Shown: positions 8,058 to 18,419 of the stretch, in pieces
Position numbering within the stretch: position 1 is the first letter of the stretch
How the letters are laid out: the number at the start of each line of letters is the position of its first letter
From: Waterburya agarophytonicola KI4
Lineage (GTDB): Bacteria; Cyanobacteriota; Cyanobacteriia; Cyanobacteriales; Xenococcaceae
NCBI RefSeq assembly: GCF_020640915.1
Contig: NZ_JADWDC010000020.1
Location: forward strand, 1 to 64,000
Length of the DNA stretch: 64,000 nucleotides
Direction of reading: 5' to 3'
Program-made: the position numbers and the translations under genes
The notes under the pieces: model-generated
Database searches by the model: none
The model's input: the letters and a program-made list of their open reading frames with translations, nothing else
What the model was told of the DNA's origin: nothing

Positions 8058-11000
8058 TTGTCTGAGATATTTATTTCATTAGCGAGTATTAACAAAGATA
8101 CCTCGCTTTTGGATAAGCTAGTAAATACATCTAGCTTAGTGGGTGGCAAAGAGAGGAAACGATTGAGCAAGCAAACAACCCTAATAGACCGATTACAAGA
8201 GCAAGAGAGTAGACAACCCCACAAGAGGGCGTTTACTTTCTTAGCTGATGGTGAAAATGAAATAGATAGTCTTACCTACCAACAACTAAATCACAAGGCT
8301 AAGGCGATCGCTTCTGTACTACAGAGTCATAATGCTCAAGGGCAAAGAGCATTGTTGCTTTATCAGCCAGGGCTTGACTTTATTACTGCTTTTTTGGGCT
8401 GTTTGTATGCTGGAGTTGTTGCCGTGCCAGTATATCCGCCCCGAGCCAATCGTTCTCTAGATCGCCTCAGTGCCATCGTGGCTGATGCCGAAGCCAGTTT
8501 TGCTCTGACCACTCAATCGATCGCAAATCAAGTTGCAGACAAGTTTGACCTCCACCACACCACCGAAAAGATTAAATTTATCGCCACTGATGCTTTTGAA
8601 TTACACTTAGCCCAAGATTGGCAATATCCAGATATTTCGACGGACAGTCTAGCTTTCTTGCAATATACCAGCGGTTCGACTGGTAAACCAAAAGGAGTAA
8701 TGGTTAGTCACCAAAACGTGATGGCTAACTCGATAACTATTAATCATTGTTTTCAGAATAATCGCCAACATACTGCGGTTTCCTGGCTGCCTCCCTATCA
8801 CGATATGGGCTTAATTGGCTGTATCATCCAGCCAATGTATGTCGGGTTGTCAATGTACATTATGGCTCCTGTCACCTTCTTACAACGTCCCTATCGTTGG
8901 CTGAAGGCTATTTCTAAATACAGAGGCGTCACTAATGGTGGCCCAAATTTCGCTTACGATCTTTGTGTCGATCGCATTACCCCAGAACAAAAAGCGGATT
9001 TAGATCTTAGTTGTTGGGAGCTTGCTTTCTCTGGTGCAGAGCCAGTTAGAGCAGAAACCATCGCTCGCTTTAGTGAATATTTTGCTGAGTGTGGTTTTCG
9101 CAAATCTGCTTTCTATCCTTGCTATGGCATGGCAGAATCTACCCTGATGATTACTGGGGGAGATAAATATCGAGATATCGTTACCCAGGAGTTTGATGGC
9201 AAAAAGCTGGAGCAAAATATTGCAGCACCTCCTAGCAATAAAACAAATAAAGTCGTGTTGGTTAGTAGTGGTAGCAATATCCCAGGACAAAGTATTGTTA
9301 TTGCCAATCCAGATACCCTAAAATCCTGTTCCGATGGCGAAATTGGCGAGATCTGGTCAAAAAGCGATAGCGTAGCCCAAGGATATTGGAATCGACCAGA
9401 ATTAAGCGATCGCAATTTTGAGGCAGTGCTGGCGGATACCCAAGAAGGGGGATGGTTGCGTACTGGAGATTTGGGATTTTTGCAGAATGGGGAATTATTC
9501 GTCACGGGAAGATTGAAAGATCTGATTATTATTCGCGGACGCAATTATTATCCTCAAGATATCGAACTCACCGTTGAAAATGCCCACGAAGCGATTAGAC
9601 TGGGCAATATCGCAGCCTTTGCTGTAGAAGTTGACGGAGAAGAAAAATTAGTTATTACTCCAGAAATCAAACGAACTCATCTCCGCAAATTAGACGTAGA
9701 GGAAGTCACTAAAGCCATTAGAAAAACGGTAGCCCAAAACCACGATCTACAAGTCCACGCGATCGCTTTAATTAAAACTGGCGGTATCCCCAAAACATCC
9801 AGCGGAAAAATTAAACGTCACGCCTGTAAAGCAGGATATTTAGACGGGAGTTTAAATACAGTCGGGGAATATAAATCACAAAACAGTAGGGGCGAAATGC
9901 CTTTCGCCCAAAATAGAGATTTCACCAATAATCAATCCAACCAACAACAAATTCAAGATTGGTTAGTTGAAAATTTGGCGCAGCGTTTGGCTATACCTGT
10001 ATCAGACATAGATATTAACGAACCCTTTGCTAGTTCTGGTTTAAATTCCGTAGATGCAGTAAGTTTGTCGGCAGATTTAGAAGACTGGCTAGATATCCAA
10101 CTCTCTCCCACGATTGTGTTTGACTATCCCAATATTGTCGAACTTGCCGTTTATTTGTCGAACAATCGAATATCCCAAGAGCAAACAGCCTCTCGTCCCT
10201 ACAAATCACCTAACCAACAACAAGATATTGCCATTATTGGTATTGGTTGTCGTTTTCCTTCCGCCAATAATATCCAAGAATTTTGGCAGTTATTACGGGA
10301 TGGCAAAGATGCCATTAGTAAAAGCGATCGCTGGTCGGAATCTTATTACGGTGGTTTTATTGATGATGTGGATCAATTCGATCCGCAGTTTTTTGGCATA
10401 ACTCCTCGCGAAGCACAAAGCATAGATCCCCAACAAAGATTGTTACTTGAGGTTAGTTGGACAGCCCTAGAAGATGCAGCCGTGGCTAATCAAGAATTAG
10501 CTGGTAGCAATACTGGTGTGTTTATCGGCATGAGTAGCAGCGACTATTCTCAACTAAGATTCCACTATGGGGTAGATATCGATGCCTATGCAGGAACAGG
10601 AAATGCCCATAGCATTGCTGCAAACCGCCTTTCCTATCTATTTGACCTAAAAGGACCTTCTCTCGCGGTAGACACCGCTTGTTCTTCGTCTCTAGTGGCG
10701 ATACACCTTGCTAGTCAGAGTTTGAAAACAGGAGAATGCGATCTGGCGATCGCAGGTGGGGTGAATTTGATGTTATCCCCCGAACTTACTCAGACTTTCT
10801 CCCTAGCGGGAATGATGGCGGAAGACGGACGCTGTAAGACTTTTGATGCCAATGCGGATGGTTACGTAAGAGGAGAAGGCTGTGGCGTAATTATCCTCAA
10901 ACGGTTGGATGATGCCCAAAAAGATGGCGATCGCATTTTAGCAGTTGTGAAAGGTTCGGCAATCAATCAAGATGGTAAAAGTAATGGTTTAACCGCACCT

Positions 11001-14000
11001 AATGGATTATCTCAACAGGCGGTAATTCGTCAGGCATTGGCTAATGCGGGGCTAGACTCGGCAGATATTGGTTATGTTGAATCTCACGGTACGGGTACTT
11101 CTTTGGGCGATCCGATTGAGGTTAATTCTCTCAAGGCGGTATTAGGACAAGGACAAGACAATACTTGTTATCTAGGTTCGCTTAAAACTAATATAGGACA
11201 CTTGGAAGCAGCAGCAGGAATTGCAGGTTTGATTAAAACTGTTTTGTGTTTGCAACATCAAGCCATTCCACCCAATTTGCATTTTAAACAGTTAAATCCT
11301 CTCATCGATATTGCAGATACAGGAATTACTATTCCTCAAGAGTTACAGCCTTGGAATGGGGGAAAGAGATATGCGGGGGTAAGTTCATTTGGTTTTGGGG
11401 GTACTAACGCCCATGTTGTTTTGGGAGACGGGGAAAGACAAGGGGACAAGGGGACAAGGAGACGGAAGTTACAGTTGCTTACTCTTTCGGCTAAAAATGA
11501 ATCTGCTTTGACAGATTTGGTTTTAAGTTATAAAGATTATTTGGAAGAACGAGAAGATGTAGATTTAGCGGATATTTGTTATACAGCTAATACGGGAAGA
11601 ATTCATTTTGATTATCGTGTTTTCATCCCTTGTGAGTCAAAAGAAGAATTGCGATCGAAACTCGCTCAAGTTACCGCAGGAAAACTTAAATCAGGAATTG
11701 TCAAGGGGGAGGTTAGTCATAACCATCAAATCGCCTTTTTGTTTACGGGACAAGGTTCGCAATACGTCAACATGGGCTACCAGCTTTATCAAACCCAACC
11801 CTTATTTAAACAAGCTTTGGATCGTTGTGGGGATATTCTGGATGCTTATTTAGAAAAGCCACTCCTCGAAGTTTTATATCCTCAAGGCGGACAACCGTCA
11901 AACTCTACTAATTCTTCGATCCTCAATGAAACTGTCTACACTCAACCTGCTATATTCGCCCTAGAATACGCCTTGGCGCAAATGTGGATGAGTTGGGGCG
12001 TGTTACCCTCTGCTTTAATCGGTCATAGTGTAGGGGAATATGTCGCAGCAACTATTGCAGGAGTATTTAGTTTAGAAGATGGTTTGAAACTGGTAGCTAC
12101 CAGGGGTAAATTGATGCAGAGTTTGTCCCACGAGGGGGAAATGTATGCAGTGTTTGCCACAGAAGCAGAAGTAGAGGCAGTAATTAAACCCTTTGAAGAA
12201 AAAGTTGCGATCGCAGCTATTAATACTGCCCAGAGTATTGTTATTTCGGGAGAAAAAACTGCTATTAGACAAGCAATTAGTTTGTTTGCCGACAATAAGA
12301 TTAAAACTAAACAGTTAACTGTTTCTCATGCTTTTCATTCTCCTTTAATGAAGCCAATTGTAGCAGATTTTCAACAGTTTGCCGAATCGATTGAATATCA
12401 TCCACCCCAAATTAAATTAGTTTCTAATGTTACGGGAAAAATAGCATCAGAATCAATTGCAACTGCTAAATATTGGGTAAATCATGTAATTGCAACAGTT
12501 AGATTTGCCGATGGTATGCAAGCTTTGCAGCAAGAAAACTATAATTTGTTTTTAGAAATTGGCTCAAAACCAATCTTATTAGGCATGGGTCGCTCGGTTC
12601 TATCTAATAATAAAAAAAGAGATAGTGAATGGTTGCCAAGTTTGCGTCCAAGAAAACAAGATTGGCAACAAATAATTCAAAGTTTATCGGTTTTATATGC
12701 TAAAGGAATAAATATTGATTGGCAAAGTTTTGCTTTAGGGGATAACAATAACAAAGTTAGTTTGCCCAGCTATCCTTTCCAAAGACAAAGTTATTGGTTG
12801 ACTCCTAAAAATGCAGACAATAATAAAATAAAAGTACATTTACCATCTCAAGCTAAAATAGCAGTAAATCCTGATTTTTATCAAATATCATGGCAGCTAT
12901 GTGAGACAAGAGTAGATGCCAAAAAAATAGACAAAGATAGTCAAACCTGGTTGATTTTTACTGGGGATAGTCTGGTAAAAGAACAGATTATAAGTGAGCT
13001 AGAACAAAGCCAACAAAAATGTATTGTAGTCAATAATTACTATCTCGATCGCGATTATCTCAATCAAATATTTAAGCAACATAAAAATATCGATCGCATT
13101 GTCTACCTGACAGGTTTAGATAATCCAGAAGCAGAAAAAATTGCATCTATTAATGGTTATCAAGAACAACACTGTACTAATATCTTAAATTTAGTCCAGT
13201 CTTTGTATGCCAATTCCCTAACTGTACCTATTTGGTTGGTAACTAGAGGTAGTTTGGAAATTGATAGTATTCTAGACTCTGGCAGTGTAGCATCCAGTTG
13301 TTTGTGGGGATTGGGTAATGCGATCGTCATGGAACATCCCGAACTATGGGGTGGAATTGTCGATCTTAGTAACAAACAAAATGAAACAGAAAACGAAAAT
13401 TTATTCAAGATAATTGCTACCGAAAAAGATCGAGAAGATCGCTTTATGCTACGAGAAGATAAAATTTATCTTCCTCGCTTACAAAAACAATCGAAGTTAA
13501 CCGAGAATAAAACTTTAAATATTAATCCCGCAAGTTCTTATTTAATTACTGGTGGATTGGGTTCGTTAGGTTTAAAAATAGCTACTTGGCTAGCAGAAAA
13601 AGGAGCAAAAAATTTAATTTTATTGGGTAGAAGTAAACCAAACAAAAACGCTCAACAAGCGATCGCAAAATTAGATCGACAAGGAATTAACATTAATGTT
13701 ATTAGTGCAGATATAACCAATCTAAAAACACTACAAAAAACTCTATATCCCAGTCCCCTAGTCCCTTTAAAAGGCATAATCCACGCTGCGGGAATCCTCG
13801 ATGATGGTTTGATGCAGGGACAAACTTGGGATAGATTTAATACAGTTATCTCACCCAAAGTTACTGGGGCGTGGAACTTACATCAATTAACTAAAGACAT
13901 AGATCTAGACTTCTTTGTCCTATTCTCTTCCATTGCTTCCCTAATCGGATCTCCTGGACAAAGTAATTATAGTGTAGCCAATGCAGGTTTAGATGCGATC

Positions 14001-16382
14001 GCCCGTTATCGTCGCAGCCAAGATTTACCCGCAACTAGTATCAATTGGGGTGCTTGGGGAGAGGGGGGAATGGCGATTAACCAAGGGTTTAATATTAAAG
14101 GATTAGATTTAATTCCTCCTAAAGCTGGCTTTGATGCCCTAGAAGCAATATTAAGCAGTAATTTAACTCAAGTTGGCGTAATTAGCGCAGATTGGCAGCA
14201 ATTAAGCCAGAAATTTTCTGCTTTACAAGCATCTAATTACTTCTCTCAATTAATACCTCAGTCAGACTCCAGTAATGATTCCTCAAGTAATAAGCAGATA
14301 TTAGCCGAATTATTAGCAATAAATGTCGAAAAACGCCCAGCATATCTAACTGATTATCTGCAAAAAGCGATCGCCGAAATTCTGCAAATCGAACCTGCTG
14401 CCCTTGATGTGGATGCTAGTTTGTTAGACATTGGCATGGATTCATTGATGGTAATGGAAGCGATTAACCAATTAAAAACAGACTTGCAGTTAATCCTCTA
14501 TCCCAGAGAATTTTACGAACATCCTCAAATTACCGCCTTGGCATCATATCTAGCGGTAGAATTGGCTAAAACTCATGACCGAGTAACTAAAAAAACTAGA
14601 GAGAGTAATAATCAAAGAAAAACCAGTTTATTAACCGAAAAACTACCAGCAGCAGCCTTTATTCTCTCTAGTCCTCGTTCTGGTTCCACTTTGCTGCGGG
14701 TAATGCTCGCAGGACATCCTGACTTGTCTTCCCCTCCCGAATTGCATTTACTACCTTTCGAGACGATGCAAGAGCGAGAAGCAGAATTAGGAGTTTCTCA
14801 ACTAGGAGAAGGTTTAAAACGAGCATTTATGACACTAAAAGATATTAGTGCTGAGGAAAGTCAAGCTTTAGTAGAAAGCTTGATTCAAGAAAATCTTTCT
14901 GTGGCGCACGTATATCAAATGTTGCAACAGCTAGCAGGAGAGCGATTACTATTAGATAAGTCTCCTACCTATGCTAGCAACCGCGAGACTCTAAATAAAG
15001 CCGAGAATATATTTAATAACGCAAAATACATTCATCTAGTGCGCCACCCCTATTCCGTAATTGAATCCTTTACGCGGATGCGGATGGATAAGCTAGTGGG
15101 ATCGGGAAAAAGCGATCCTTACGAGATGGCGGAATTAATTTGGCGCAATAGTAACCAAAATATTATTAACTTTGCTGAGGATATTGATCGAGATCGTTAT
15201 CATCTTGTTTACTATGAAGACTTGGTCAGCAAACCCCGCCAGGTAATGACAGAGATTTGTCAATTCTTAGACGTACCCTTTAACGAAGCAGTATTAACTC
15301 CCTATCAAGGCGATCGCATGACTGATGGCGTGAGTAACACAGCCATGTCTGTGGGCGATCCTAACTTCCTCGATCGCCAAACCATTGATGCCAAATTAGC
15401 CGAAACTTGGCGCGAAATAGAACTTCCCAAACCTTTAGGCATATATACTCAACAACTAGCACAACAACTAAAATACGAACTAACTCAAGAAGCCCAAAGC
15501 GACATTTTACCCATGCAGGAAACCCTGATTAGTATCAGGGGTTTAAAAATATGTGTTTGTACCTGGGGACCCGAAGAAGGACCTTTAGTCTTGTGCTTGC
15601 ACGGTATTTTAGAACAGGGTGCAGCTTGGTCGGAAGTCGCGATCAATTTAGCCCAAAAAGGTTATCGTGTCATTGCACCAGATTTACGGGGACATGGTAG
15701 AAGCGATCGCGTGGGCAAAGGCGGTTCTTATAATCTAATCGACTTCCTCGGAGATATTGATGCTGTGGTCGAGAATTTAGCAGGTAAAGCTTTTATTTTG
15801 GTAGGACATTCCTTAGGTTCGGTCTTGGGAGCAATTTTTGCCACGATTAGACCTCAAAGAATTAAAAATATCGTTTTAGTCGAAACTATCCTACCTACCA
15901 ATAACGAAGATGAAGATCCTACAACTAGTTTAACCAACCAACTAGACTATATGGCATCACCCCCCGAACATCCTGTCTTTCCCGATGTCAAAACAGCAGC
16001 CGAACGCTTGCGTCGCGCCACTCCTGCTATATCTCTATCTTTAGCGATGATGTTAGCCGAAAGAATTACCGAACCCTGCGAAGGGGGTGTCAGGTGGCGG
16101 TGGGAGCCTTTATTGCGGACTAGGGCTGGTATTAGTTTGAATGGAATCGGGCGATCGCGCTACTTGAGCATTTTAAAGAAGATCAAAGTACCCATTACCC
16201 TGGTTTATGGCGACAAGAGCAACTTTAACCGTATTGAAGATCTTAATAAACAACAGGAAGCAATGCCGAATGCTACTAAAGTGGTAGTTTCTGGGGGACA
16301 CAATTTACCTTTAGAGGCACCGAATGCTTTGGCAAAGATTATTAGTGGTGCGGTAGCTTTTACTAATAAGTTAATTCCTTAA
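8058..16382 (+). CDS. ols: Olefin synthase, type I polyketide synthase (FAAL-ACP-KS-AT-KR-ACP-ST-TE)
   Basis: Domain order and motifs match the cyanobacterial olefin synthase (Synechococcus PCC 7002 Ols) and the terminal module of curacin synthase CurM. A fatty acyl-AMP ligase (about 40-590; QYTSGSTGKPKG) loads ACP1 (GLNSVDA, Ser664). The KS (active Cys875 in DTACSSS) and AT (Ser1324 in GHSVGEY) extend the chain with malonyl-CoA. The KR (TGGLGSLG near 1833) gives a beta-hydroxyl on ACP2 (GMDSLM, Ser2129). The sulfotransferase (SSPRSGST at 2204-2211, PAPS loop) sulfates it. The thioesterase (Ser2585 in GHSLG, Glu2609, His2748) hydrolyses and decarboxylates to a terminal alkene; Glu at Ser+24 matches CurM. 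DH and ER are absent, as expected. The frame opens at TTG 8058, but TTG 8163, with GAGAGGA five bases upstream, is the better supported start (2739 residues). It is a single-gene unit. Confidence 0.95.
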   Translation: MSEIFISLASINKDTSLLDKLVNTSSLVGGKERKRLSKQTTLIDRLQEQESRQPHKRAFTFLADGENEIDSLTYQQLNHKAKAIASVLQSHNAQGQRALLLYQPGLDFITAFLGCLYAGVVAVPVYPPRANRSLDRLSAIVADAEASFALTTQSIANQVADKFDLHHTTEKIKFIATDAFELHLAQDWQYPDISTDSLAFLQYTSGSTGKPKGVMVSHQNVMANSITINHCFQNNRQHTAVSWLPPYHDMGLIGCIIQPMYVGLSMYIMAPVTFLQRPYRWLKAISKYRGVTNGGPNFAYDLCVDRITPEQKADLDLSCWELAFSGAEPVRAETIARFSEYFAECGFRKSAFYPCYGMAESTLMITGGDKYRDIVTQEFDGKKLEQNIAAPPSNKTNKVVLVSSGSNIPGQSIVIANPDTLKSCSDGEIGEIWSKSDSVAQGYWNRPELSDRNFEAVLADTQEGGWLRTGDLGFLQNGELFVTGRLKDLIIIRGRNYYPQDIELTVENAHEAIRLGNIAAFAVEVDGEEKLVITPEIKRTHLRKLDVEEVTKAIRKTVAQNHDLQVHAIALIKTGGIPKTSSGKIKRHACKAGYLDGSLNTVGEYKSQNSRGEMPFAQNRDFTNNQSNQQQIQDWLVENLAQRLAIPVSDIDINEPFASSGLNSVDAVSLSADLEDWLDIQLSPTIVFDYPNIVELAVYLSNNRISQEQTASRPYKSPNQQQDIAIIGIGCRFPSANNIQEFWQLLRDGKDAISKSDRWSESYYGGFIDDVDQFDPQFFGITPREAQSIDPQQRLLLEVSWTALEDAAVANQELAGSNTGVFIGMSSSDYSQLRFHYGVDIDAYAGTGNAHSIAANRLSYLFDLKGPSLAVDTACSSSLVAIHLASQSLKTGECDLAIAGGVNLMLSPELTQTFSLAGMMAEDGRCKTFDANADGYVRGEGCGVIILKRLDDAQKDGDRILAVVKGSAINQDGKSNGLTAPNGLSQQAVIRQALANAGLDSADIGYVESHGTGTSLGDPIEVNSLKAVLGQGQDNTCYLGSLKTNIGHLEAAAGIAGLIKTVLCLQHQAIPPNLHFKQLNPLIDIADTGITIPQELQPWNGGKRYAGVSSFGFGGTNAHVVLGDGERQGDKGTRRRKLQLLTLSAKNESALTDLVLSYKDYLEEREDVDLADICYTANTGRIHFDYRVFIPCESKEELRSKLAQVTAGKLKSGIVKGEVSHNHQIAFLFTGQGSQYVNMGYQLYQTQPLFKQALDRCGDILDAYLEKPLLEVLYPQGGQPSNSTNSSILNETVYTQPAIFALEYALAQMWMSWGVLPSALIGHSVGEYVAATIAGVFSLEDGLKLVATRGKLMQSLSHEGEMYAVFATEAEVEAVIKPFEEKVAIAAINTAQSIVISGEKTAIRQAISLFADNKIKTKQLTVSHAFHSPLMKPIVADFQQFAESIEYHPPQIKLVSNVTGKIASESIATAKYWVNHVIATVRFADGMQALQQENYNLFLEIGSKPILLGMGRSVLSNNKKRDSEWLPSLRPRKQDWQQIIQSLSVLYAKGINIDWQSFALGDNNNKVSLPSYPFQRQSYWLTPKNADNNKIKVHLPSQAKIAVNPDFYQISWQLCETRVDAKKIDKDSQTWLIFTGDSLVKEQIISELEQSQQKCIVVNNYYLDRDYLNQIFKQHKNIDRIVYLTGLDNPEAEKIASINGYQEQHCTNILNLVQSLYANSLTVPIWLVTRGSLEIDSILDSGSVASSCLWGLGNAIVMEHPELWGGIVDLSNKQNETENENLFKIIATEKDREDRFMLREDKIYLPRLQKQSKLTENKTLNINPASSYLITGGLGSLGLKIATWLAEKGAKNLILLGRSKPNKNAQQAIAKLDRQGININVISADITNLKTLQKTLYPSPLVPLKGIIHAAGILDDGLMQGQTWDRFNTVISPKVTGAWNLHQLTKDIDLDFFVLFSSIASLIGSPGQSNYSVANAGLDAIARYRRSQDLPATSINWGAWGEGGMAINQGFNIKGLDLIPPKAGFDALEAILSSNLTQVGVISADWQQLSQKFSALQASNYFSQLIPQSDSSNDSSSNKQILAELLAINVEKRPAYLTDYLQKAIAEILQIEPAALDVDASLLDIGMDSLMVMEAINQLKTDLQLILYPREFYEHPQITALASYLAVELAKTHDRVTKKTRESNNQRKTSLLTEKLPAAAFILSSPRSGSTLLRVMLAGHPDLSSPPELHLLPFETMQEREAELGVSQLGEGLKRAFMTLKDISAEESQALVESLIQENLSVAHVYQMLQQLAGERLLLDKSPTYASNRETLNKAENIFNNAKYIHLVRHPYSVIESFTRMRMDKLVGSGKSDPYEMAELIWRNSNQNIINFAEDIDRDRYHLVYYEDLVSKPRQVMTEICQFLDVPFNEAVLTPYQGDRMTDGVSNTAMSVGDPNFLDRQTIDAKLAETWREIELPKPLGIYTQQLAQQLKYELTQEAQSDILPMQETLISIRGLKICVCTWGPEEGPLVLCLHGILEQGAAWSEVAINLAQKGYRVIAPDLRGHGRSDRVGKGGSYNLIDFLGDIDAVVENLAGKAFILVGHSLGSVLGAIFATIRPQRIKNIVLVETILPTNNEDEDPTTSLTNQLDYMASPPEHPVFPDVKTAAERLRRATPAISLSLAMMLAERITEPCEGGVRWRWEPLLRTRAGISLNGIGRSRYLSILKKIKVPITLVYGDKSNFNRIEDLNKQQEAMPNATKVVVSGGHNLPLEAPNALAKIISGAVAFTNKLIP
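11431..11466 (+). repeat. In-frame GGGGACAA-type short tandem repeat inside ols
   Basis: The stretch contains AAGGGGACAAGGGGACAAGG followed by the variant AGACGG, read in frame as QGDKGTRRRK. It falls in the linker between the ketosynthase and acyltransferase domains, so it probably does not disturb folding. Similar G-rich repeats are common between genes in cyanobacteria; inside a gene it looks like a recent insertion or expansion. Confidence 0.6.
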
Positions 16383-16428
16383 TGCTACTGAAAAAAATAA
16401 GGTAAATGACAATTAACAAATGACAAAT

Positions 16429-16980
16429 CTATCGCCTCACCGTACCTGCACGACAATCTTTTAACCATAATTGAACTCCTTGTCCGATAATGCCGTTGGT
16501 AGTTTCTCTTGGTGGCGCAGGGGGTTTAGTAGCTTTAGAATTACCAAATCGAGAATACATCATCACTGTCTGCCAAGCATCATCAGTTTGAGTTAAGAAT
16601 AGCCAATGATAAGTTTGAATAGTAGCAACTTCTTTATTTTTATATTGCCTTTCCAAAACCGTAAAAAAAACCTGTTCTGGATCGCGACCTTCAATCGGAT
16701 TATATTGAATTCTGGGCAGATCTAAAGGTTCAAATTCAGCTTGACTAGTAGTAACAATAAAATTTCTAACACCCTCTGCTCGATTTTTTCTTTGAGTGCG
16801 CTGAATTACTCGGTTGCTATAGTTAGGTAGATCCCTCAATAACAAAGCAGTCAATTGTTGCAGATCTTGAGGACAACTAAGGCGATCAATTGAGGATCTT
16901 TCCCCCTCGCTACGAGCATATTCGAGGGGAATAATCAGGAATAAAACTATTACTAATACAAGCGATCGCCAAACCTTCAT
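16429..16980 (-). CDS. Conserved exported protein of unknown function
   Basis: The 183-residue protein begins with a typical signal peptide (basic MKVWR, then a hydrophobic stretch to about residue 18, likely cut near YARSEG). The mature part has two cysteines (SCPQDL and KDCRAG near the ends) that could form a disulfide, and tryptophan-containing blocks (YHWLFLTQTDDAWQTVMMYSRFG). It resembles a group of cyanobacterial periplasmic proteins without known role; I do not recognise a named domain. It lies about 50 bp downstream of tyrS on the same strand. TTACTGATTG occurs twice just upstream of its ATG. Confidence 0.65.
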   Translation of the reverse strand: MKVWRSLVLVIVLFLIIPLEYARSEGERSSIDRLSCPQDLQQLTALLLRDLPNYSNRVIQRTQRKNRAEGVRNFIVTTSQAEFEPLDLPRIQYNPIEGRDPEQVFFTVLERQYKNKEVATIQTYHWLFLTQTDDAWQTVMMYSRFGNSKATKPPAPPRETTNGIIGQGVQLWLKDCRAGTVRR

Positions 16981-17030
16981 AATTACTGATTGCTGGTTAC
17001 TGATTGTAGATATAAAGAGCGATCGCTTCC

Positions 17031-18251
17031 TTAGGTAATTAAACGAACAAACTTCTTCTTGCCTACTTGTAGCACTTTTCCTGCCAGATCGTCAGGACTA
17101 TCAAAAGATAGGTTCACGTCATTCAGGCGATCGCCTTCTAAACGTACCGCACCACCTTGAATTTGTCTTCTTCCCTCCCCACTACTCTTACACAAACCAC
17201 TTGCACCCAAAATGTAAAACAATTTAGCGGGGAATTCTACCTCTGACAAAGAATATTCCGCAATATCTCCCCCCGTAGTATTGCCCTCAAGAACAATTTG
17301 TGATGCGGTTTGTTGAGCTTGGAGTGCGGAATCTTTCCCGTGAAACTGGGATGTAACTTCAATTGCTAATAGTTTCTGCGCCTCTCTAGGGTTATCGGGT
17401 AATTGCTTGAGATCGATATCAGTCAACAATTCAAAATAATCATTTAATAAAGTATCGGGGGTTTTTTCCAGCTTAGAATACATCGACAAAGCATCTTCCC
17501 TAAGTCCCACATAATTACCCAAAGACTTAGACATTTTTTGTACTCCATCCGTACCTAGCAAAATAGGCAATAGCAAACCAAACTGGGGAGTTTTACTAAA
17601 GTGTCGTTGCAGATCTCGCCCTACGGCAATATTAAATTTTTGATCTGTCCCCCCTAATTCCACATCTGCTTCTATTGCCACAGAATCATAACCCTGCATC
17701 AAAGGATATAAAAACTCATGGAGAAAGATCGGTTTTTCCTGTTTGTAGCGTTCGGCAAAACCTTCTTTAGCCAGCATTTGCCCCACAGTCATGGTGGCTA
17801 GCAACCCTTGAATTTGAGCCAAATCCAATTTACTCAACCACTCAGAATTGTAACGAATCTCCAAACGCCCTGGGGTATCAAAGTCTAAAATCGGACGTAG
17901 TTGATCGAGATAGCTTTGAGCGTTAGCTTTTACCTCCTCTGAGGTTAACTGACGGCGCACATCAGACTTCCCTGTCGGATCTCCAATTTGTGCCGTAAAA
18001 TCGCCAATAATTACGACTGCGGTATGTCCTGCATCTTGAAAAGCCCGTAGTTTGCGAAAAGGAATACTATGACCCAGGTGAATATCCGTACCTGTAGGGT
18101 CAATACCTAGCTTAACTCTTAAAGGCTTTTTGCTTTGGCTAATTCGCTCGATTAAATTTTCGTTACTGCTATTGGAGTCTTGGCGATCTGGGAAAATCTC
18201 ACTCGTCCCCCTGTGTAGCCAATCAAAGTTTTTATCTGAATCTGAAGACAT
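17031..18251 (-). CDS. tyrS: Tyrosyl-tRNA synthetase
   Basis: This is a class I aminoacyl-tRNA synthetase charging tRNA-Tyr. The HIGH-type motif reads HLGHS, the second signature is KMSKS, and the C-terminal 60 residues form an S4 RNA-binding domain ([18 protein letters not shown]). The tyrosine-binding region contains [21 protein letters not shown]. Length (about 406) suits the TyrRS form with KMSKS and S4. The open frame reaches TTG at 18257, but I choose the ATG at 18251 (MSSDSDKN) because the upstream bases are a TTGGTAA heptamer repeat. Confidence 0.95.
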   Translation of the reverse strand: MSSDSDKNFDWLHRGTSEIFPDRQDSNSSNENLIERISQSKKPLRVKLGIDPTGTDIHLGHSIPFRKLRAFQDAGHTAVVIIGDFTAQIGDPTGKSDVRRQLTSEEVKANAQSYLDQLRPILDFDTPGRLEIRYNSEWLSKLDLAQIQGLLATMTVGQMLAKEGFAERYKQEKPIFLHEFLYPLMQGYDSVAIEADVELGGTDQKFNIAVGRDLQRHFSKTPQFGLLLPILLGTDGVQKMSKSLGNYVGLREDALSMYSKLEKTPDTLLNDYFELLTDIDLKQLPDNPREAQKLLAIEVTSQFHGKDSALQAQQTASQIVLEGNTTGGDIAEYSLSEVEFPAKLFYILGASGLCKSSGEGRRQIQGGAVRLEGDRLNDVNLSFDSPDDLAGKVLQVGKKKFVRLIT

Positions 18252-18264
18252 TACCAATTACCAA
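18251..18264 (-). repeat. Heptamer repeat at the tyrS start
   Basis: Two exact tandem copies of TTACCAA on the plus strand read TTGGTAA TTGGTAA on the tyrS strand and merge into the ATG, so the start codon grows out of the repeat. This belongs to the short heptamer repeats seen at several starts in this window. Confidence 0.55.
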
Positions 18265-18356
18265 TTTGAACCCGTATATTAAATAGTCAGACTACCAAAA
18301 TATCAGACTATTCAAATCAAATCTAGAAATCCAATCATCTGATGTTGCCTAATGAG

Positions 18357-18419
18357 TGACAAATGATAAATGGTAAATCATAAATGGTAAATGATAAATG
18401 ATAATCGATAATTGATATG
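18357..18419 (+). repeat. Nine-unit heptamer array running into a start codon
   Basis: The sequence is a run of 7-bp units: TGACAAA, TGATAAA, TGGTAAA, TCATAAA, TGGTAAA, TGATAAA, TGATAAT, CGATAAT, TGATATG. The last unit contains the ATG (18417) of the next gene. Several units create ATGs in shifting frames. It fits the short tandemly repeated repetitive (STRR) heptamers known in cyanobacteria. Confidence 0.75.

Noticed and set aside
9122-9544. 140-codon minus-strand frame inside ols
   Set aside because: It lies opposite strongly conserved FAAL sequence and shows no domain.
8058-16382. Considered a heterocyst glycolipid or PUFA-type synthase
   Set aside because: The FAAL start, absence of DH and ER, and the sulfotransferase-thioesterase end identify Ols.
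18357-18419. Repeat array considered as CRISPR
   Set aside because: Units are only 7 bp with no spacers and the array runs into a start codon; no cas genes are present.
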